Position numbers and translations under genes: made by a program. A DNA stretch of 64,000 nt from Trinickia sp. Y13 (GTDB taxonomy: Bacteria > Pseudomonadota > Gammaproteobacteria > Burkholderiales > Burkholderiaceae), in contig NZ_JAKWFK010000005.1 in NCBI RefSeq assembly GCF_029522115.1, positions 124,001 to 188,000 on the forward strand, read 5' to 3'. This document shows positions 62,839-64,000 of this stretch, one piece after another (within the stretch, counting starts at the first letter, position 1; each line of letters opens with the position of its first letter). The notes beneath the pieces are model-generated. The model did not search any database and was not told the DNA's origin. It worked only from the letters and a program-made list of their open reading frames with translations.

Positions 62839-64000
62839 ATGGCAGAGCAGCAAACACCTCCCTCGTTGCAGCGAGCGACGGCCGACGACGAATCGGGCTA
62901 TCAGCTTTCTCTTACGCTTCCCACGGACGATGTTGCCGCCGATGGGAAGAGCGCCGACCAAGCTGAAGCCAAACTCACACGCAATGGCTATCTTCAACCT
63001 GGTGTCCCGATCACATTCGAAATTTCCTCAGGGTCTGCAACGTTCGGTGATGGATCACAGCAGATAACTGGCCCGGAAACCGGCCCGATGGGCCGCTCTG
63101 ACGTCATGTTCGTCGATACGAAGGCTGAGTCTGGAGAAATCGTCGCTTGGCTGACGGCTAGCCCGCACATTCGCAGCGATCCCACTCCCTACACATTTAT
63201 CGGTGCCACGGAGACTGCTTTCGCCATCGCTTTGGATTCGCACGTGAACGACGAACCGGCGGATGGCAAATCCGAGAATGCGGGACGCGCCGTCGTCACG
63301 CAAAACGGCGGTGCGCTCACCCAAGCGCAGATCGTGAAGTTCGAATTCGATAACGGCACGTCTGCCCGCTTCGATACGACCCAGCCTGCGGGTTACGTTC
63401 AACCCGACTCCAGCCCGACTGTTCTCTATGTAAAAACGCATTTCGACAACGACGTCCAGCAGGACATCGCCGACGCGTCGTTCTTCGATGCTCAGGCGGA
63501 AACGGTCACGCTCAAGGCTTCTTTGCGCGACCATACGGATGCCCCGTTCAAGACGCAGGATTTCACGTTCACTGCAGTCCCGTCGAATAATTACTCGTTT
63601 AGCCTCAATCGACTGTCGAATCGAGCACAAGCCGATGGCGCCGCGCAGAACAAGGCAAACGTTACGACCTGGGAAGGTAACGCCCCCGCTCCCGACAAAA
63701 CGCGGGTGACATTTCAGTTGCCGGCAGGCTCGGCGCAATTCGCGTCGGATAACTGCAACGTCGTCGATAGCGGTACCAAGCCGGACGGGAGCGCTTGGAT
63801 CTCGGTGAACGCGACGTTCATGCAAGGGGTGACCGTTGCAAGCGCAGGTTTCATCGATAGCAACGAGGCCGGCGAGACTGTCACGCTGACAGCGTACCTG
63901 ACGGACCATGCAGAGGTCCCGCCTCAGAACCAGGACTATACGTTTTCGCCGAAATCGCCTTACGTGGTAACGATCACTCAGGCGCCATCGTGGTTGTCCA
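62839..64000 (+). CDS. tandem Ig-like repeat protein, 3' end outside window (cluster gene 4)
   Basis: The frame opens at ATG 62839 (MAEQQTPPSLQRATADDESG) after CAGGGG and stays open to the end of the window, giving at least 387 residues. It contains three consecutive ~115-residue modules, each starting with a strand such as LSLTLPTDDVAADGKSADQA, IALDSHVNDEPADGKSENAG or FSLNRLSNRAQADGAAQNKA and ending in TFxA/TFSP. This A-D-G-K-S/A-x-N/Q-A pattern is the invasin/Big_1-type Ig signature. No signal peptide is present at the N-terminus. It lies 44 bases after gene 3 and is likely the last or near-last and largest member of the cluster. Confidence 0.8.
   Translation, partial: MAEQQTPPSLQRATADDESGYQLSLTLPTDDVAADGKSADQAEAKLTRNGYLQPGVPITFEISSGSATFGDGSQQITGPETGPMGRSDVMFVDTKAESGEIVAWLTASPHIRSDPTPYTFIGATETAFAIALDSHVNDEPADGKSENAGRAVVTQNGGALTQAQIVKFEFDNGTSARFDTTQPAGYVQPDSSPTVLYVKTHFDNDVQQDIADASFFDAQAETVTLKASLRDHTDAPFKTQDFTFTAVPSNNYSFSLNRLSNRAQADGAAQNKANVTTWEGNAPAPDKTRVTFQLPAGSAQFASDNCNVVDSGTKPDGSAWISVNATFMQGVTVASAGFIDSNEAGETVTLTAYLTDHAEVPPQNQDYTFSPKSPYVVTITQAPSWLS

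Overview
The window looks like a chromosomal segment of a Burkholderiaceae bacterium (Paraburkholderia/Caballeronia/Trinickia-like; the genus cannot be fixed from the sequence alone). Pointers are high G+C with strong third-position G/C bias, a DUF4148 exported peptide, a Burkholderiales-type 16-strand porin, many LysR/AraC regulators, and a Ku/LigD stress island. I see no rRNA, tRNA, CRISPR array, insertion sequence or phage genes.

Layout. 0-3 kb: the tail of an MFS transporter and a PAS-GGDEF-EAL protein. 3-10 kb: small enzymes (DUF1801, AhpD-like, NAD(P)-binding NmrA-type, AlaX-type editing hydrolase) interleaved with LysR and AraC regulators. 10-18.3 kb: an exported protein of unknown function, a chemoreceptor, then a two-gene operon of an XPD/DinG-like iron-sulphur helicase and a FAN1-type VRR-NUC nuclease, preceded by a near-perfect LexA (SOS) box; a DUF1345 membrane protein is divergent. 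18.3-19 kb: a VapBC-type toxin-antitoxin pair. 19-28.4 kb: pirin, LysR/enol-lactonase-like hydrolase, a DedA-rhodanese fusion, DUF4148, creatininase-like and beta-propeller exported proteins, DoxX, LysR, porin.

28.5-42 kb is a signalling block: a CHASE-GGDEF-EAL protein, a GRDP-like protein ending in five exact 13-residue cysteine repeats, a short HPF/RaiA-like ribosome factor, two orphan receiver proteins, a CHASE-PAS-HisKA_3 kinase with its NarL-type regulator, a second HisKA_3 kinase, a small membrane protein, and a third receiver. Three FNR/Anr-type 14-bp palindromes (28542, 33020, 38090) sit in front of three of these transcription units, two of them at class II activator spacing, so I infer a low-oxygen regulon. 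A decayed phosphatidylserine-decarboxylase C-terminus lies at 37.05-37.29 kb.

42-53 kb is a stress/DNA-repair island: BON-like exported protein, CPA1 antiporter, DUF3175, ferritin-like protein, PfpI/DJ-1 protein, DUF1488, glycine-zipper protein, DUF1328, Ku, LigD and a pyruvate-oxidase-like ThDP enzyme. 53-58.3 kb is one large autotransporter. 58.8 kb to the end is a visibly more A+T-rich, tightly packed four-gene cluster of immunoglobulin-like modular proteins without recognisable signal peptides, the last gene running off the window. I regard that cluster, the cysteine-repeat GRDP-like protein and the SOS-controlled nuclease-helicase pair as the best candidates for undescribed biology.
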